From Mucilaginibacter achroorhodeus (GTDB lineage: Bacteria > Bacteroidota > Bacteroidia > Sphingobacteriales > Sphingobacteriaceae), in contig NZ_VOEI01000001.1 of assembly GCF_007846095.1 (NCBI RefSeq), forward strand, positions 806,001 to 870,000: a stretch of 64,000 nt of DNA. Reading direction: 5' to 3'. This document shows positions 1 to 8,129 of this stretch, piece by piece (the first letter of the stretch is position 1; the number at the start of each line of letters is the position of its first letter). The notes below the pieces were generated by a model. It ran no database searches. It was not told where the DNA came from and was given only the letters and a program-made list of their open reading frames with translations. Position numbers and translations under genes: made by a program.

Positions 1-1921
1 CACCCGGTTGCGCCGAGGCATTTTCGCTCAGTTTTTGATCTGCCAGTTGGAGGGATTGTTTTTGCGCTGCATTAGGCGTGGTTCCTTGTTTAAGGTTTTG
101 TAATACGGCAACGGCGGTACGCAGTGCTGCTTGCCCATCCGAGGCGGCTTTTATCTCCTGCTTATCAGTTGGCGAAGTCACATTGTCCAATTCGCCGCTC
201 AATCGCTTTTCCATTTTTAGCGGTGGCGAGTTGTAAGCCGTTTTTGCCACATAAGCGCGGGATTTTTGCTGCAGGTCTTTCAATAATCGCAGTGCTTTAA
301 ACGCAAAAGGCAGCGCGGCGGCAGGTTTGTACAGGCGCAGTTGCAGTTCGGCCTTCCACATTTCGGTAAGGGTGGCTTTAAGCTGGGCTTTTATGGCCGG
401 TTCAAACAAACCGGCATCATCGGCATTGTCGTGGTCGTCTGTGTACTCTTTCAGTATCTTTTTGGCATTGCTAAAATCTTCCGGGTTATCCAGGTCATTA
501 TTGCCTTTGCCTATCTCGTCCTCTGCTTCCTCTCCTAAATATTTGCCATAACGCAGGCGCAGCAATTTTTGGTCTATCGCCAGGTTATTGCTGCGGATGT
601 TAAATTTCTCTACGCTGATGCTATCCTTATCTTTCAGTAACTGCTCGGCATCTATAATGATCTGCCTTTCGCTCCTGAAAAATTCAGGCTTCAGGCTCGA
701 TCCTGCTACCATGCCGGTCATGTTCAGCAATTCAGCAGTATCCTGTATGCTCACCCTGAACACATCAGAGCGGCTTTGCTGATGGTAGGTATCCTGCGCC
801 TGCAAGTAAAAATAAAGCTCATCACCCGGCTCCATTTTCAGGGATGGCAGGTCTATCAATTTAGCAAGTTCGTATTTAGTTTTCTGCCCTCTGAATTCTT
901 CCGCAAACGGAATTTTATATTCAGTAAACTTAACGCCTTCGCCGCGACCCTTGGCTACGGTTGCAACAAGCTGCGCGTTGATGATGCCATGATCGTCATC
1001 AACCGTAGCGTTAATGTTTACCCGCTGTGCTTCGCCCGCATCAATGTAAGTGTAGGGCTTCGGCGTTTTGATATGGATAATCGGCGGGGCATCTTTTAAA
1101 ACGATGATGCGATAAAGGTCAGACAGTTTGCCATCCACCTTTACTTGGTAAAAACCTGGTTTGTTCAGTTGTTTGATGCCCGTCCACTCGGTGCCATCTA
1201 CCGAAGGTTGAAGCTTCAGTTCCTGTATATCGTTAAAAATGAGGGATAGTGCTTTGACCCGAACGTTGGTTTTTACCTGCCAGCGCAGGCTTGCATTCTC
1301 GTTTATGGTGATGTTGAATTTATCCCAGGTGAACGGTGTGCGGCTGATATAAGCCGGTGGCGTAATCGTGATATGCACACCCTTAACCTGAGGCAGCAGC
1401 ACTTCGGGTTTTTCGGGAGCGCAGAAGGCCACATCGCGATCGTGGGTGTAAAAGATCTTGTCTACATGGAACAATTTACCCATGGCCCAGATGAAGCCTG
1501 TTGCCACCAGCAAAGCGATAAAAGCAAAAACAAGTTTCTTTGCAAATGGCTTGTGCGACACGTTCAAATTGCTCAAAGTTTCCGCAGCCTTTGCGGAGGC
1601 TAATTGTTGAAGGGTGTTTTGCTGTTGTGCTGGTATCAGCAACAGTTGGGTACTTTCTTCCAGCTCAGGATATTCTTTATTTAGGAACGCGGCTATCTTT
1701 TTATCAGACATTTGCCAGGGCTTACGCACAAGCAATATCAACAGCAAGGCAACCGGGAATATCAGCATCCCCCAAAGTAATTTCGGCGAGATCAAATAAT
1801 AGGCAATAGCACCTGCGTACAGAGCGGCGTAGGCTGCAAAAAGCACGACCTCCAGCACCTGGTAGGTTACCCATCGCCTGCGCAGGCTTCGTATTTTATG
1901 TAAGCCTGCCTGCTCAGCCAT
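1..1921 (-). CDS. DUF4175-family membrane protein (3' part lies outside the window)
   Basis: The reading frame is open from an ATG at 1921 to the left edge, at least 640 codons, so the C-terminus is missing. Two hydrophobic segments lie at about residues 20-60 and a third at about 120-140. A long hydrophilic part follows, with beta-rich then helical character, which resembles the Bacteroidota DUF4175 proteins of about 1100 residues. The start overlaps the end of the upstream BatA-type gene by 8 bases, so the two are translationally linked. It is the last visible gene of a MoxR/DUF58/BatA operon. In such operons large envelope proteins of this type are thought to act with the MoxR ATPase, but no biochemical function is known to me. 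The family call rests on overall architecture and context. Confidence 0.75.
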   Translation of the reverse strand, partial: MAEQAGLHKIRSLRRRWVTYQVLEVVLFAAYAALYAGAIAYYLISPKLLWGMLIFPVALLLILLVRKPWQMSDKKIAAFLNKEYPELEESTQLLLIPAQQQNTLQQLASAKAAETLSNLNVSHKPFAKKLVFAFIALLVATGFIWAMGKLFHVDKIFYTHDRDVAFCAPEKPEVLLPQVKGVHITITPPAYISRTPFTWDKFNITINENASLRWQVKTNVRVKALSLIFNDIQELKLQPSVDGTEWTGIKQLNKPGFYQVKVDGKLSDLYRIIVLKDAPPIIHIKTPKPYTYIDAGEAQRVNINATVDDDHGIINAQLVATVAKGRGEGVKFTEYKIPFAEEFRGQKTKYELAKLIDLPSLKMEPGDELYFYLQAQDTYHQQSRSDVFRVSIQDTAELLNMTGMVAGSSLKPEFFRSERQIIIDAEQLLKDKDSISVEKFNIRSNNLAIDQKLLRLRYGKYLGEEAEDEIGKGNNDLDNPEDFSNAKKILKEYTDDHDNADDAGLFEPAIKAQLKATLTEMWKAELQLRLYKPAAALPFAFKALRLLKDLQQKSRAYVAKTAYNSPPLKMEKRLSGELDNVTSPTDKQEIKAASDGQAALRTAVAVLQNLKQGTTPNAAQKQSLQLADQKLSENASAQPG

Positions 1922-3371
1922 TTTCCTGTTGTTTAAGTTTAAAGTTCAACACACGTTCTGCAGCAAAGACCAGCATCAGCAACAGCCAAAAATATCCGGA
2001 AACATCCTTTTGTTCGCTTGCTCGATAAGGAGATGTGGGCGTAGCAGCCTTAATCACATCAGGCTGTATTTGCTGATCAGTAAGGATACGACGGTCATCA
2101 CTGTTTGGTTGGCTGGCGGTTTGCTGATACAGCAACTTTAACATCATCGCCGGGAAATCATCGCTCCAAACCAGGTTGTTCCAGGCCGGGTTAAAGTGGG
2201 TGTAGAGGCCCCCCAGCCCCCTGAAGGGGGAGTATGAAAGAATAGGGTCACCGTAATCATCCACCCAGATAGATTGTGTGCCATTCTCCTTCATAGCGAT
2301 ACGTTTTTTTAAAGCGATATGCCCCGGCTCTATCCATGAATTTACATCTGTGGGCTTGCCGTCCGCGTAAGCTAAAACATGTTTGGCTGTTTTCTCCAAT
2401 GCCGCGGGCACCGGCTTGTTTGCTAACCAGAACAGCCAGGTTTGGTTGCCGGGTATTGTTTGATTGCTGTATTGTTTGATGATTGTTTTATTACCGTTAA
2501 AAGCCGTAGCAGCATCAAGCGCAGCTTTTAAATATTGCACATCCAGCGGATATCTATCGGTATAAATGGCAATGCGTTGGGTGGTGGTGTCAACCGTAAC
2601 AGGTGCGTTATTGCTGCCATTGAGACTAATGCTTGTCCGCCCGCTTTGGGTGCGGACGGTGTGAGCAGGATCGCCATTACTTTTCAGTGTGGTGGTGGTG
2701 TACACTGTGCCATTAGGTGTGCTTGAGCCATCGGTTACTCTGATGCTGCCATCATTTGTTAAAGCAGCAGAGGCTACCCATCGACTTACGGAATCTGCCG
2801 GGGTGTAGGTTTGCCATTTTAGATTAAGGCGTACTTTTGGCTTACTACCCTTAAAATGCTTTTTAAAATTCGGACTGAAGATGTAAACCTCCCTGCCTTG
2901 CCCGCTTTCCTCAAGCTGCTTAGCCAGGCCCCAATAGTTGATATTAGATTTAGATAAGGTATCGGCTTGTTGCTTTGTGCTGTCGCGCTTTTCAAAACCT
3001 TTATTAAAATAATGAAACTCGTAACCTTTACTGATGAGCGAATCTACCTGCGGTTTAAATCTGGTGTAGGTTTCTTTAAAATTCTCTTTCGGGATGAGCA
3101 CCCAGCCTTTGGCTTTGGAGGCAGAAACCATCTTCTCCCAAACAGGCTTCGCTAAAAAAAAGGCGATCAAAGCCAGCAGCAGGCAACGTAATATCAGCAG
3201 GAGTATCTCCAGCAGTTTAAGGCTACGACTACTTGTTTTTGAGGCTTCGCTGATGAGCGATATGCTGCCTACCCGCAATGTTTTTCCCGGCCTGATATTC
3301 CACAGGTATATCATCAGCGGGATGCTTAGCGCTGCCAATGAGATAAACCATATGGGGGAAAGAAATTGCAT
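1914..3371 (-). CDS. BatA-domain membrane protein of the MoxR operon
   Basis: The protein has about 485 residues. It begins with the BatA N-terminal signature (FLSPIWFISLAALSIPLMIYLW), which is a first membrane helix followed by a second at about residues 60-75. A long periplasmic region ends in a last membrane helix near the C-terminus (GYFWLLLMLVFAAERVL). I see no intact MIDAS motif, so it is a BatA-like scaffold and not a functional von Willebrand protein. I chose the ATG at 3371. An in-frame TTG at 3374 would add one residue. The gene sits 70 bases downstream of the DUF58 gene and overlaps the DUF4175 gene. A CCCCCTGAAGGGGG palindrome at 2207-2234 lies in frame inside the coding region and encodes a short Gly/Leu/Phe stretch. 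Confidence 0.85.
   Translation of the reverse strand: MQFLSPIWFISLAALSIPLMIYLWNIRPGKTLRVGSISLISEASKTSSRSLKLLEILLLILRCLLLALIAFFLAKPVWEKMVSASKAKGWVLIPKENFKETYTRFKPQVDSLISKGYEFHYFNKGFEKRDSTKQQADTLSKSNINYWGLAKQLEESGQGREVYIFSPNFKKHFKGSKPKVRLNLKWQTYTPADSVSRWVASAALTNDGSIRVTDGSSTPNGTVYTTTTLKSNGDPAHTVRTQSGRTSISLNGSNNAPVTVDTTTQRIAIYTDRYPLDVQYLKAALDAATAFNGNKTIIKQYSNQTIPGNQTWLFWLANKPVPAALEKTAKHVLAYADGKPTDVNSWIEPGHIALKKRIAMKENGTQSIWVDDYGDPILSYSPFRGLGGLYTHFNPAWNNLVWSDDFPAMMLKLLYQQTASQPNSDDRRILTDQQIQPDVIKAATPTSPYRASEQKDVSGYFWLLLMLVFAAERVLNFKLKQQENG
2207..2234. repeat. CCCCCTGAAGGGGG palindrome inside the BatA-type gene
   Basis: GGCCCCCCAGCCCCCTGAAGGGGG is in frame with the minus-strand gene and encodes part of a SPFRGLGGLY stretch. 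Confidence 0.85.
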
Positions 3372-3376
3372 CAAGA

Positions 3377-3410
3377 AGCCTCTCCTAAATCCTCTCCGAA
3401 GGAGAGGACT
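3377..3410. repeat. CTCTCC..GGAGAG palindrome in the bat-operon spacer
   Basis: GCCTCTCCTAAATCCTCTCCGAAGGAGAGGACT carries a perfect CCTCTCC/GGAGAGG stem and fills half the 70-base spacer between the DUF58 and BatA-type genes. Confidence 0.8.
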
Positions 3411-3441
3411 TTCTTTAATTGTTTATAAATGGTCCCGTAAT

Positions 3442-4323
3442 TCATTGTACCAACCCCTTTTTGCGTTGGACCAAAAATTCTCTCAGGGCTTCATCAAGCG
3501 GCTGGGAGGTGCTGAGCATGCGATAGGCAATGCGTTTGCCAAGCAGCTCAGCCTTAATGACGTCAAGATGTTGTTTTAGCTTTTCTTTATAGACGGTTTT
3601 TGCAGTTTGGGCATTCACCTGGATGGTTTCGCCCGTTTCCATATCTTCCAGTGTGGTGTAGCCTTTAAAGTTAAAGTCCAGCTCGTTTTGCCCCATCAGA
3701 TGAAACACGATGATCTCATGCCTTAAGGCAGCAAGCGTATTCAGCAATGAGAATATCTCACCATTGGCCTGGTACATATCGGTGATAAATACCAATAACT
3801 CCTTACGGCCATTATCGGCGAAGAGTTCTTTGTAGTGGGCTGGCTGGGTGAATTGTCCGCCCGGTTTTACCTGCTCCAAATGGTAGAACAACCTTTGCAA
3901 ATGCTGCGGATCGGGTTTGGACGGCAGCGAGAATAGCTTGCCATCCTGAAAAACATTTAGCGCTACAGCATCGCCCTGCAGGTTGGCCAGCCATGCCAGC
4001 GAAGCCACCAGCATTTTGGCGTAAGCTATCTTGGCTATTCCGTCATCATCGTGGTTCATTGATGCGCTGGCATCAACGAGGAAACGCACCGAAATACTGG
4101 TCTCTGTCTCCGATTCGCGGATGTAATATCTATCGCTGCGGGCAAACATGCGCCAATCCAGCCAGCGCAGGTCGTCACCAGGCTGGTAGCTGCGGTATTG
4201 AGAAAACTCAAGTCCCGGCCCCTTAAGCGTGCTCCTGTTAAACCCATTCATAAAGCCATCAACAACCGTTTTCGCCAGCAGCGGCAAATCCTTTATGGTG
4301 GTTAATGTTTTAGGGTTGAGCAT
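3442..4323 (-). CDS. DUF58 protein with von Willebrand A-like fold
   Basis: This 293-residue protein carries the DUF58 core near residues 37-60, with LEFSQYRSYQPGDDLRWLDW. A metal-binding DxSxS-type motif follows at about residue 88 (DASASM), as in von Willebrand A folds. No membrane helix is evident, so it is probably cytoplasmic or peripheral. DUF58 proteins are almost always encoded next to MoxR ATPases and are thought to be their partners in assembling or maturing envelope complexes. Here the MoxR gene lies upstream on the same strand and the BatA-type gene downstream. Both spacers are occupied by palindromic repeats (3377-3410 and 4349-4442). The start is an ATG at 4323. Confidence 0.9.
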   Translation of the reverse strand: MLNPKTLTTIKDLPLLAKTVVDGFMNGFNRSTLKGPGLEFSQYRSYQPGDDLRWLDWRMFARSDRYYIRESETETSISVRFLVDASASMNHDDDGIAKIAYAKMLVASLAWLANLQGDAVALNVFQDGKLFSLPSKPDPQHLQRLFYHLEQVKPGGQFTQPAHYKELFADNGRKELLVFITDMYQANGEIFSLLNTLAALRHEIIVFHLMGQNELDFNFKGYTTLEDMETGETIQVNAQTAKTVYKEKLKQHLDVIKAELLGKRIAYRMLSTSQPLDEALREFLVQRKKGLVQ

Positions 4324-4348
4324 GGTGATATTTTATTGGGTAAAAAGC

Positions 4349-4442
4349 CATGTCATTGCGAGGAGGAACGACGAAGCAATCTTACAGGCAGGTCAGCGTG
4401 CTTATCCTCTGAGATTGCCGCGCTATCGCTCGCAATGACATG
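4349..4442. repeat. GTCATTGCGAG-type hairpin in the bat-operon spacer
   Basis: CATGTCATTGCGAGGAGG at the left end pairs with CGCTCGCAATGACATG at the right end. Inner AGCAATCT/AGATTGCC arms also pair. It fills nearly the whole spacer between the MoxR and DUF58 genes. Confidence 0.85.
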
Positions 4443-4444
4443 AT

Positions 4445-5440
4445 TTATAAAGAACCCTTCCTTTCTACAACCTTTATTAGTTGCTCCGTTACCTTATCAG
4501 AATTTATACCTTCCGCCTCGGCCCTGAAGTTCATCAGGATGCGGTGCCGCAGTACGGCCGGTGCCATGGCATGGATATCTTCCATTAAAACAGTATAGCG
4601 GCCTTTTAACAGTGCGCGTGCTTTGGCGGTCAGTATCAAAGCCTGGCCTGCGCGGGGCCCTGCGCCCCAGCGTACCCATTCCTTTACGTAGCTTACCGCG
4701 CTGGTATCTGGCCGGGTGGCGCGTATCAGCTGACTAACATACCTTGTCAGATCTTCGTTGATGGTTACCTGCCTTACCAGCGCCTGGGCCTGAATGATCT
4801 CTTCTGCAGAGATAACGGCCTGCACATCGGCATTGCGGATGCCGGTGGTGCGGTTCAATACTTCAAACTCTTCCTGTTCGGTTGGGTAGCCTATTTTCAC
4901 CAACAATAAAAAACGGTCTAACTGTGCCTCGGGCAGTGGGTAAGTGCCGGCCTGCTCAATAGGGTTTTGGGTAGCCAGTATAAAGAAGGGCTTATCCAGC
5001 GGATAGGTTTGCCCGCCGTAGGTTACCTCAAACTCCTGCATGGCCTCCAACAATGCCGACTGCGTTTTGGGTGGCGTCCTGTTGATCTCATCGGCCAGGA
5101 TGATATTGGCGAACAGCGGCCCTTTGTTAAACTTAAAGAAACGCTTGCCCGTGGCATGATCTTCCTCCAGTATCTCGGTACCGATGATGTCGGTAGGCAT
5201 CAGGTCGGGGGTGAACTGTATGCGCCTGAAAGCCAGTTGCAGTGCCTGCGACATGGTTTTTACGATCAGCGTTTTCGCCAGTCCGGGTACGCCCTCCAGC
5301 AGGCAGTGGCCCCCCGCCAGGAAAGCCACCAGCAGCTCGTCCAGTATGGCATCCTGCCCCACAATTACCTTTTGTATCTCGGTTTTTAACGCCGGCAGTT
5401 TGGCCAGGAGGGATTTAATTTGTTGTTCAGTTAGTTGCAT
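4445..5440 (-). CDS. MoxR-family AAA+ ATPase
   Basis: The protein is about 331 residues, normal for MoxR. It shows a Walker A-type motif (EGVPGLAKT), a Walker B (ILADEINR), the sensor region (ATQNPIEQAGTYPLPEAQLDRF) and a C-terminal lid. MoxR ATPases act as chaperones that activate or insert metal cofactors and help assemble envelope complexes together with VWA-domain proteins. It is the first gene of the minus-strand operon that continues with DUF58, BatA-type and DUF4175 genes. I placed the start at the ATG at 5440 (MQLTEQQ). An upstream start at 5473 would add eleven residues encoded entirely by the intergenic palindromic repeat. Confidence 0.93.
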   Translation of the reverse strand: MQLTEQQIKSLLAKLPALKTEIQKVIVGQDAILDELLVAFLAGGHCLLEGVPGLAKTLIVKTMSQALQLAFRRIQFTPDLMPTDIIGTEILEEDHATGKRFFKFNKGPLFANIILADEINRTPPKTQSALLEAMQEFEVTYGGQTYPLDKPFFILATQNPIEQAGTYPLPEAQLDRFLLLVKIGYPTEQEEFEVLNRTTGIRNADVQAVISAEEIIQAQALVRQVTINEDLTRYVSQLIRATRPDTSAVSYVKEWVRWGAGPRAGQALILTAKARALLKGRYTVLMEDIHAMAPAVLRHRILMNFRAEAEGINSDKVTEQLIKVVERKGSL

Positions 5441-5450
5441 TTTTGTAAAA

Positions 5451-5538
5451 AGCCTCATCCTAACCCTCTCCAAAGGAGAGGGAACTATCTTTAAGGGAGT
5501 ATAAACTCCCTCTCCTTTAAAGAGGGCCGGGGTGAGGC
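5451..5538. repeat. Long imperfect palindrome upstream of the MoxR gene
   Basis: GCCTCATCCTAACCCTCTCCAAAGGAGAGGG and CTCCCTCTCCTTTAAAGAGGGCCGGGGTGAGGC are inverted and each contains a CTCTCC..GGAGAG core, so the unit of about 85 bp can fold as one hairpin. Confidence 0.8.
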
Positions 5539-5648
5539 ATGTGAGTCCACAAGATAGCTATTCACCGCAATTTTAGCATAACCACGCCGCTAAGTATCTA
5601 AAACTTTACAACGGCTGCGGCATCTGCACTGATCGGGGCAAAATATTT

Positions 5649-6293
5649 GTGTTAATTTTAACCGCAATGGCACAGGCGCAAAAATTTACTTTCACAAGGC
5701 TCAGTTACCACAGCGGCGACTGGGATACCGACCAGCGCATGCCATCAAACCTGCTTAACTCGTTGCTGGAATATACCACCGTTGCCTTTAATCCGCAGGA
5801 AAAGGTGATCCCGCTAAGCAGCGACGATATTTTTAACTATCCCTTCTGCTACCTCAGCGGGCATAAGCTGGTGCAGTTTGATGCAAAGGAGAAAGCCAAC
5901 TTTAAGCAGTATGTGCAAAACGGGGGCTTTGTTTTTGCTGACGATTGCAACCACGATATCGACGGACTTTTTGCTAAATCTTTCGAAGCACAGATGGCAG
6001 CCCTGTTCGGCCCAACGGCGTTAAAGAAGATCCCCAATAACCATAAGCTGTACAGCTCTTTCTTTAAATTTGAGAAAGGCCCGCCCACCACATCCTTTGA
6101 GCTGAACGGCTGGGGCGACGACCTGGTGCACGATTACCTTAAAGCCATTGAGATAAACGGCCGCATAGGCGTTTTGTACAGCAGCAAGGACTACGGCTGC
6201 GAGTGGGATTACGATTTTAGAAATAAGCGCTTTTTAGCCGAGGATAACACTAAATTTGGCGTCAATATAATTATGTATGCGCTAAACTCATGA
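5649..6293 (+). CDS. DUF4159-domain exported protein
   Basis: About 214 residues. It begins FTFTRLSYHSGDW after a short hydrophobic stretch, followed by a flavodoxin/ThuA-like fold with GGFVFADDCNHD and HKLYSSFF, typical of DUF4159. Family members usually have a full signal peptide and are encoded near MoxR/DUF58/BatA genes, as here (divergent). The start is uncertain. The only plausible starts are a GTG at 5649 and the internal ATG at 5667. The codons just upstream of the GTG read K-I-F in frame, as if a longer signal peptide had lost its ATG. A 22-base gap to the RDD gene suggests co-transcription. Confidence 0.8.
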   Translation: MLILTAMAQAQKFTFTRLSYHSGDWDTDQRMPSNLLNSLLEYTTVAFNPQEKVIPLSSDDIFNYPFCYLSGHKLVQFDAKEKANFKQYVQNGGFVFADDCNHDIDGLFAKSFEAQMAALFGPTALKKIPNNHKLYSSFFKFEKGPPTTSFELNGWGDDLVHDYLKAIEINGRIGVLYSSKDYGCEWDYDFRNKRFLAEDNTKFGVNIIMYALNS

Positions 6294-6315
6294 TAGGCGC
6301 AGAACAATTGCACAA

Positions 6316-6945
6316 ATGGAAGAGAACTACTACATAGCACGAGATAAAACCGAGGAAGGCCCCTTTACCCTTAAGGACTTGATGCAGGCCGATATTGATG
6401 CCGACACGCTGATACTAAGCCCTAATGCGGCCGACTGGCAGCGTGCATCAGACCTGCCGGAGTTGTTCCATTATTTTGAGGCGCGTGGTTACTACTTCCC
6501 TACCGAAGATAACCTGGCGGGATTTGGCTGGCGCCTGCTGGCTTACATTGCCGACTCGTTCATTATGTCGTACCCGATAGCATTACTGAAACCGGAGAGT
6601 TTTGATGCCATATACAAACGTGCCATGAACGGCGGTGCCACGGTTGACGACCTGAGCACCATGATGCAGTTTAACCTGCTCACCTTTTTGGTGATGGCCA
6701 TGTACCACACCATCTGCGAGTTTTCGCCGCTGCAGGGTAGTTTGGGTAAAAAGCTTTTCAGGCTTACGGTGGTTGATGCCGACGGCCGCAGACTTAGCTT
6801 CTTTAGGGCGCTAACCCGCAACATTGGCAAAATTGTATCGGGCACGGCACTGTTCATCGGCTACCTGTGGGTACTATGGGACGACCGCAAACAAGCCTGG
6901 CACGACAAATGGGCCAAAGCCTATGTGCTGGTGAAAAATAGGTAA
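6316..6945 (+). CDS. GYF_2 plus RDD-family membrane protein
   Basis: The 209-residue protein has an N-terminal GYF_2/DUF4339-like domain (about residues 1-55; YYIARDKTEEGPFTLKDL and a conserved W). An RDD membrane domain follows from about residue 65, beginning GFGWRLLAYIADSFIM and containing the Arg-Asp/Asp signatures that define the family. Three membrane segments are expected. The C-terminal part (LGKKLFRLTVVDADG ... ALTRNIGKI) matches RDD proteins closely. Function is unknown, possibly transport or ion exchange. It lies 22 bases after the DUF4159 gene and is followed by a clear terminator. A paralogue is at 28552-29217. Confidence 0.87.
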   Translation: MEENYYIARDKTEEGPFTLKDLMQADIDADTLILSPNAADWQRASDLPELFHYFEARGYYFPTEDNLAGFGWRLLAYIADSFIMSYPIALLKPESFDAIYKRAMNGGATVDDLSTMMQFNLLTFLVMAMYHTICEFSPLQGSLGKKLFRLTVVDADGRRLSFFRALTRNIGKIVSGTALFIGYLWVLWDDRKQAWHDKWAKAYVLVKNR

Positions 6946-6968
6946 TCAGTTTTGAAATAAAATATGAA

Positions 6969-6997
6969 AGGCCTCTGTGTACGCAGGGGCCTTTTTT
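6969..6997 (+). terminator. Rho-independent terminator after the RDD gene
   Basis: A nine-pair stem (AGGCCTCTG with CAGGGGCCT, one G-T pair) with a six-base loop is followed by TTTTT. It ends the DUF4159-RDD transcript and separates it from the convergent AT-rich cassette. Confidence 0.85.
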
Positions 6998-7040
6998 GGT
7001 AACGAAAAAAACTTAACATTGCTATTTTTCCGAAGCGGAA

Positions 7041-8123
7041 CTATAAGATAGGTGTATTGTAAAGGTTTATCTTGTTATCTCTCTCGGCCATAAGAATATC
7101 CCTCATCGGTCTCGAAAAATATACTGTTTTTTTTAAAGCAATGTTACTCTTGTCGCCATGCTTTTCAAGAACTTGATCAATAAATCTTTTTACTCCATCT
7201 TCAAGTTCTAAATGTTCGTAAGTATCAAATAGCTCGACAGAAGTTTTGAATAATAAAATATTGGTATTACTCAATATTTTCGATCCTATGAATGGTAACG
7301 CTTTTTTAATCTTAGTCAAATGCAAATCTGTGCAGTAAGGTCCATCCTTCTGACGTATGATATAGGAGTTAGTTAATCGCCTTCCAAATATCAAAATACT
7401 GTTGTACTCAATTAAATAAAAAAGCTTATGTAAGGCAAAATATGTGTAAGTGTTCTTTCTTTGAAATAGATAATTAATAATTGCAGCGACCTCTAATTTC
7501 GATGCTGGCAAATTTTTTTTAAAATGATTTTTATTTAATCTCTTTAATTCCTCAGATAGAAATTGATAATCTGATCGCTGATTTGCCATACTGCGATGCA
7601 ACATTGCACGCTGGCCGGGATGATAAAAAGGTATCAATATTCTATTAAACCAACTGTTGGATGACCGCACAGAATCTTTAAGCGAAAGTTTATGCTCGCT
7701 TATATAATTTAAGCTCTCTAAAGCAACTCTACCAAGAGTAACAACAATTTTGGGGTTTATAAGTATTATTTGTTCCGCCAAAAAATTTGCACAATTGATA
7801 ATCTCTTGCTTTGTTGGAGTTGAATTATTTCCAGCCTCGTCTTTTGGATTACACAGAACAGCGTTAGTGACGAAAATATTTGACCTATTTATATCTGCTA
7901 TTTTAAGTAAATCCTCAAAATTATGCCCGGCTTTATCACCATGAAAAGGAATGCCACTGCTGTCAGCTCCAAGCCTTCCTGGTGCCTCTCCAATAAACAT
8001 AATCTCTGCATTTAAAGATCCGCTGGATCTGTTAAGTACTTTTAAGCTATCGCACATGCGAGTACATAAAATGCAAGACTGGACTTTCATACATAAGTTA
8101 TCAAACTCACTAAAACTGATCAT
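7041..8123 (-). CDS. Uracil-DNA-glycosylase-like domain fused to a Panacea/SocA-like (DUF4065) domain
   Basis: The protein has 360 residues in two parts. Residues 1-200 resemble the uracil-DNA glycosylase superfamily of families 4/5. They contain a Cys cluster (C11, C17, C20, C24) possibly for an iron-sulfur centre, motif 1 GEAPGRLGADSSGIPFHGD (45-63), VTNAVLCNP (85-93), the VTLG strand (128-131) and the late motif YHPGQRAML (167-175). Residues 207-330 resemble the Panacea antitoxin domain: helices with LHKLFYLIEYN (231-241) and KDGPYC (259-264), as in the KLxYL...GP pattern. The family members are known to excise uracil or altered bases; Panacea domains neutralise toxins. The fusion itself is unfamiliar to me. 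It is the last gene of the cassette, 6 bases after the TS-like gene, and strongly AT-rich. Confidence 0.75.
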   Translation of the reverse strand: MISFSEFDNLCMKVQSCILCTRMCDSLKVLNRSSGSLNAEIMFIGEAPGRLGADSSGIPFHGDKAGHNFEDLLKIADINRSNIFVTNAVLCNPKDEAGNNSTPTKQEIINCANFLAEQIILINPKIVVTLGRVALESLNYISEHKLSLKDSVRSSNSWFNRILIPFYHPGQRAMLHRSMANQRSDYQFLSEELKRLNKNHFKKNLPASKLEVAAIINYLFQRKNTYTYFALHKLFYLIEYNSILIFGRRLTNSYIIRQKDGPYCTDLHLTKIKKALPFIGSKILSNTNILLFKTSVELFDTYEHLELEDGVKRFIDQVLEKHGDKSNIALKKTVYFSRPMRDILMAERDNKINLYNTPIL

Positions 8124-8129
8124 AACTTT

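Noticed and set aside
3094..3579. A 161-codon plus-strand frame across the BatA/DUF58 genes
   Set aside because: It is antisense to two well-supported genes and has no family features.
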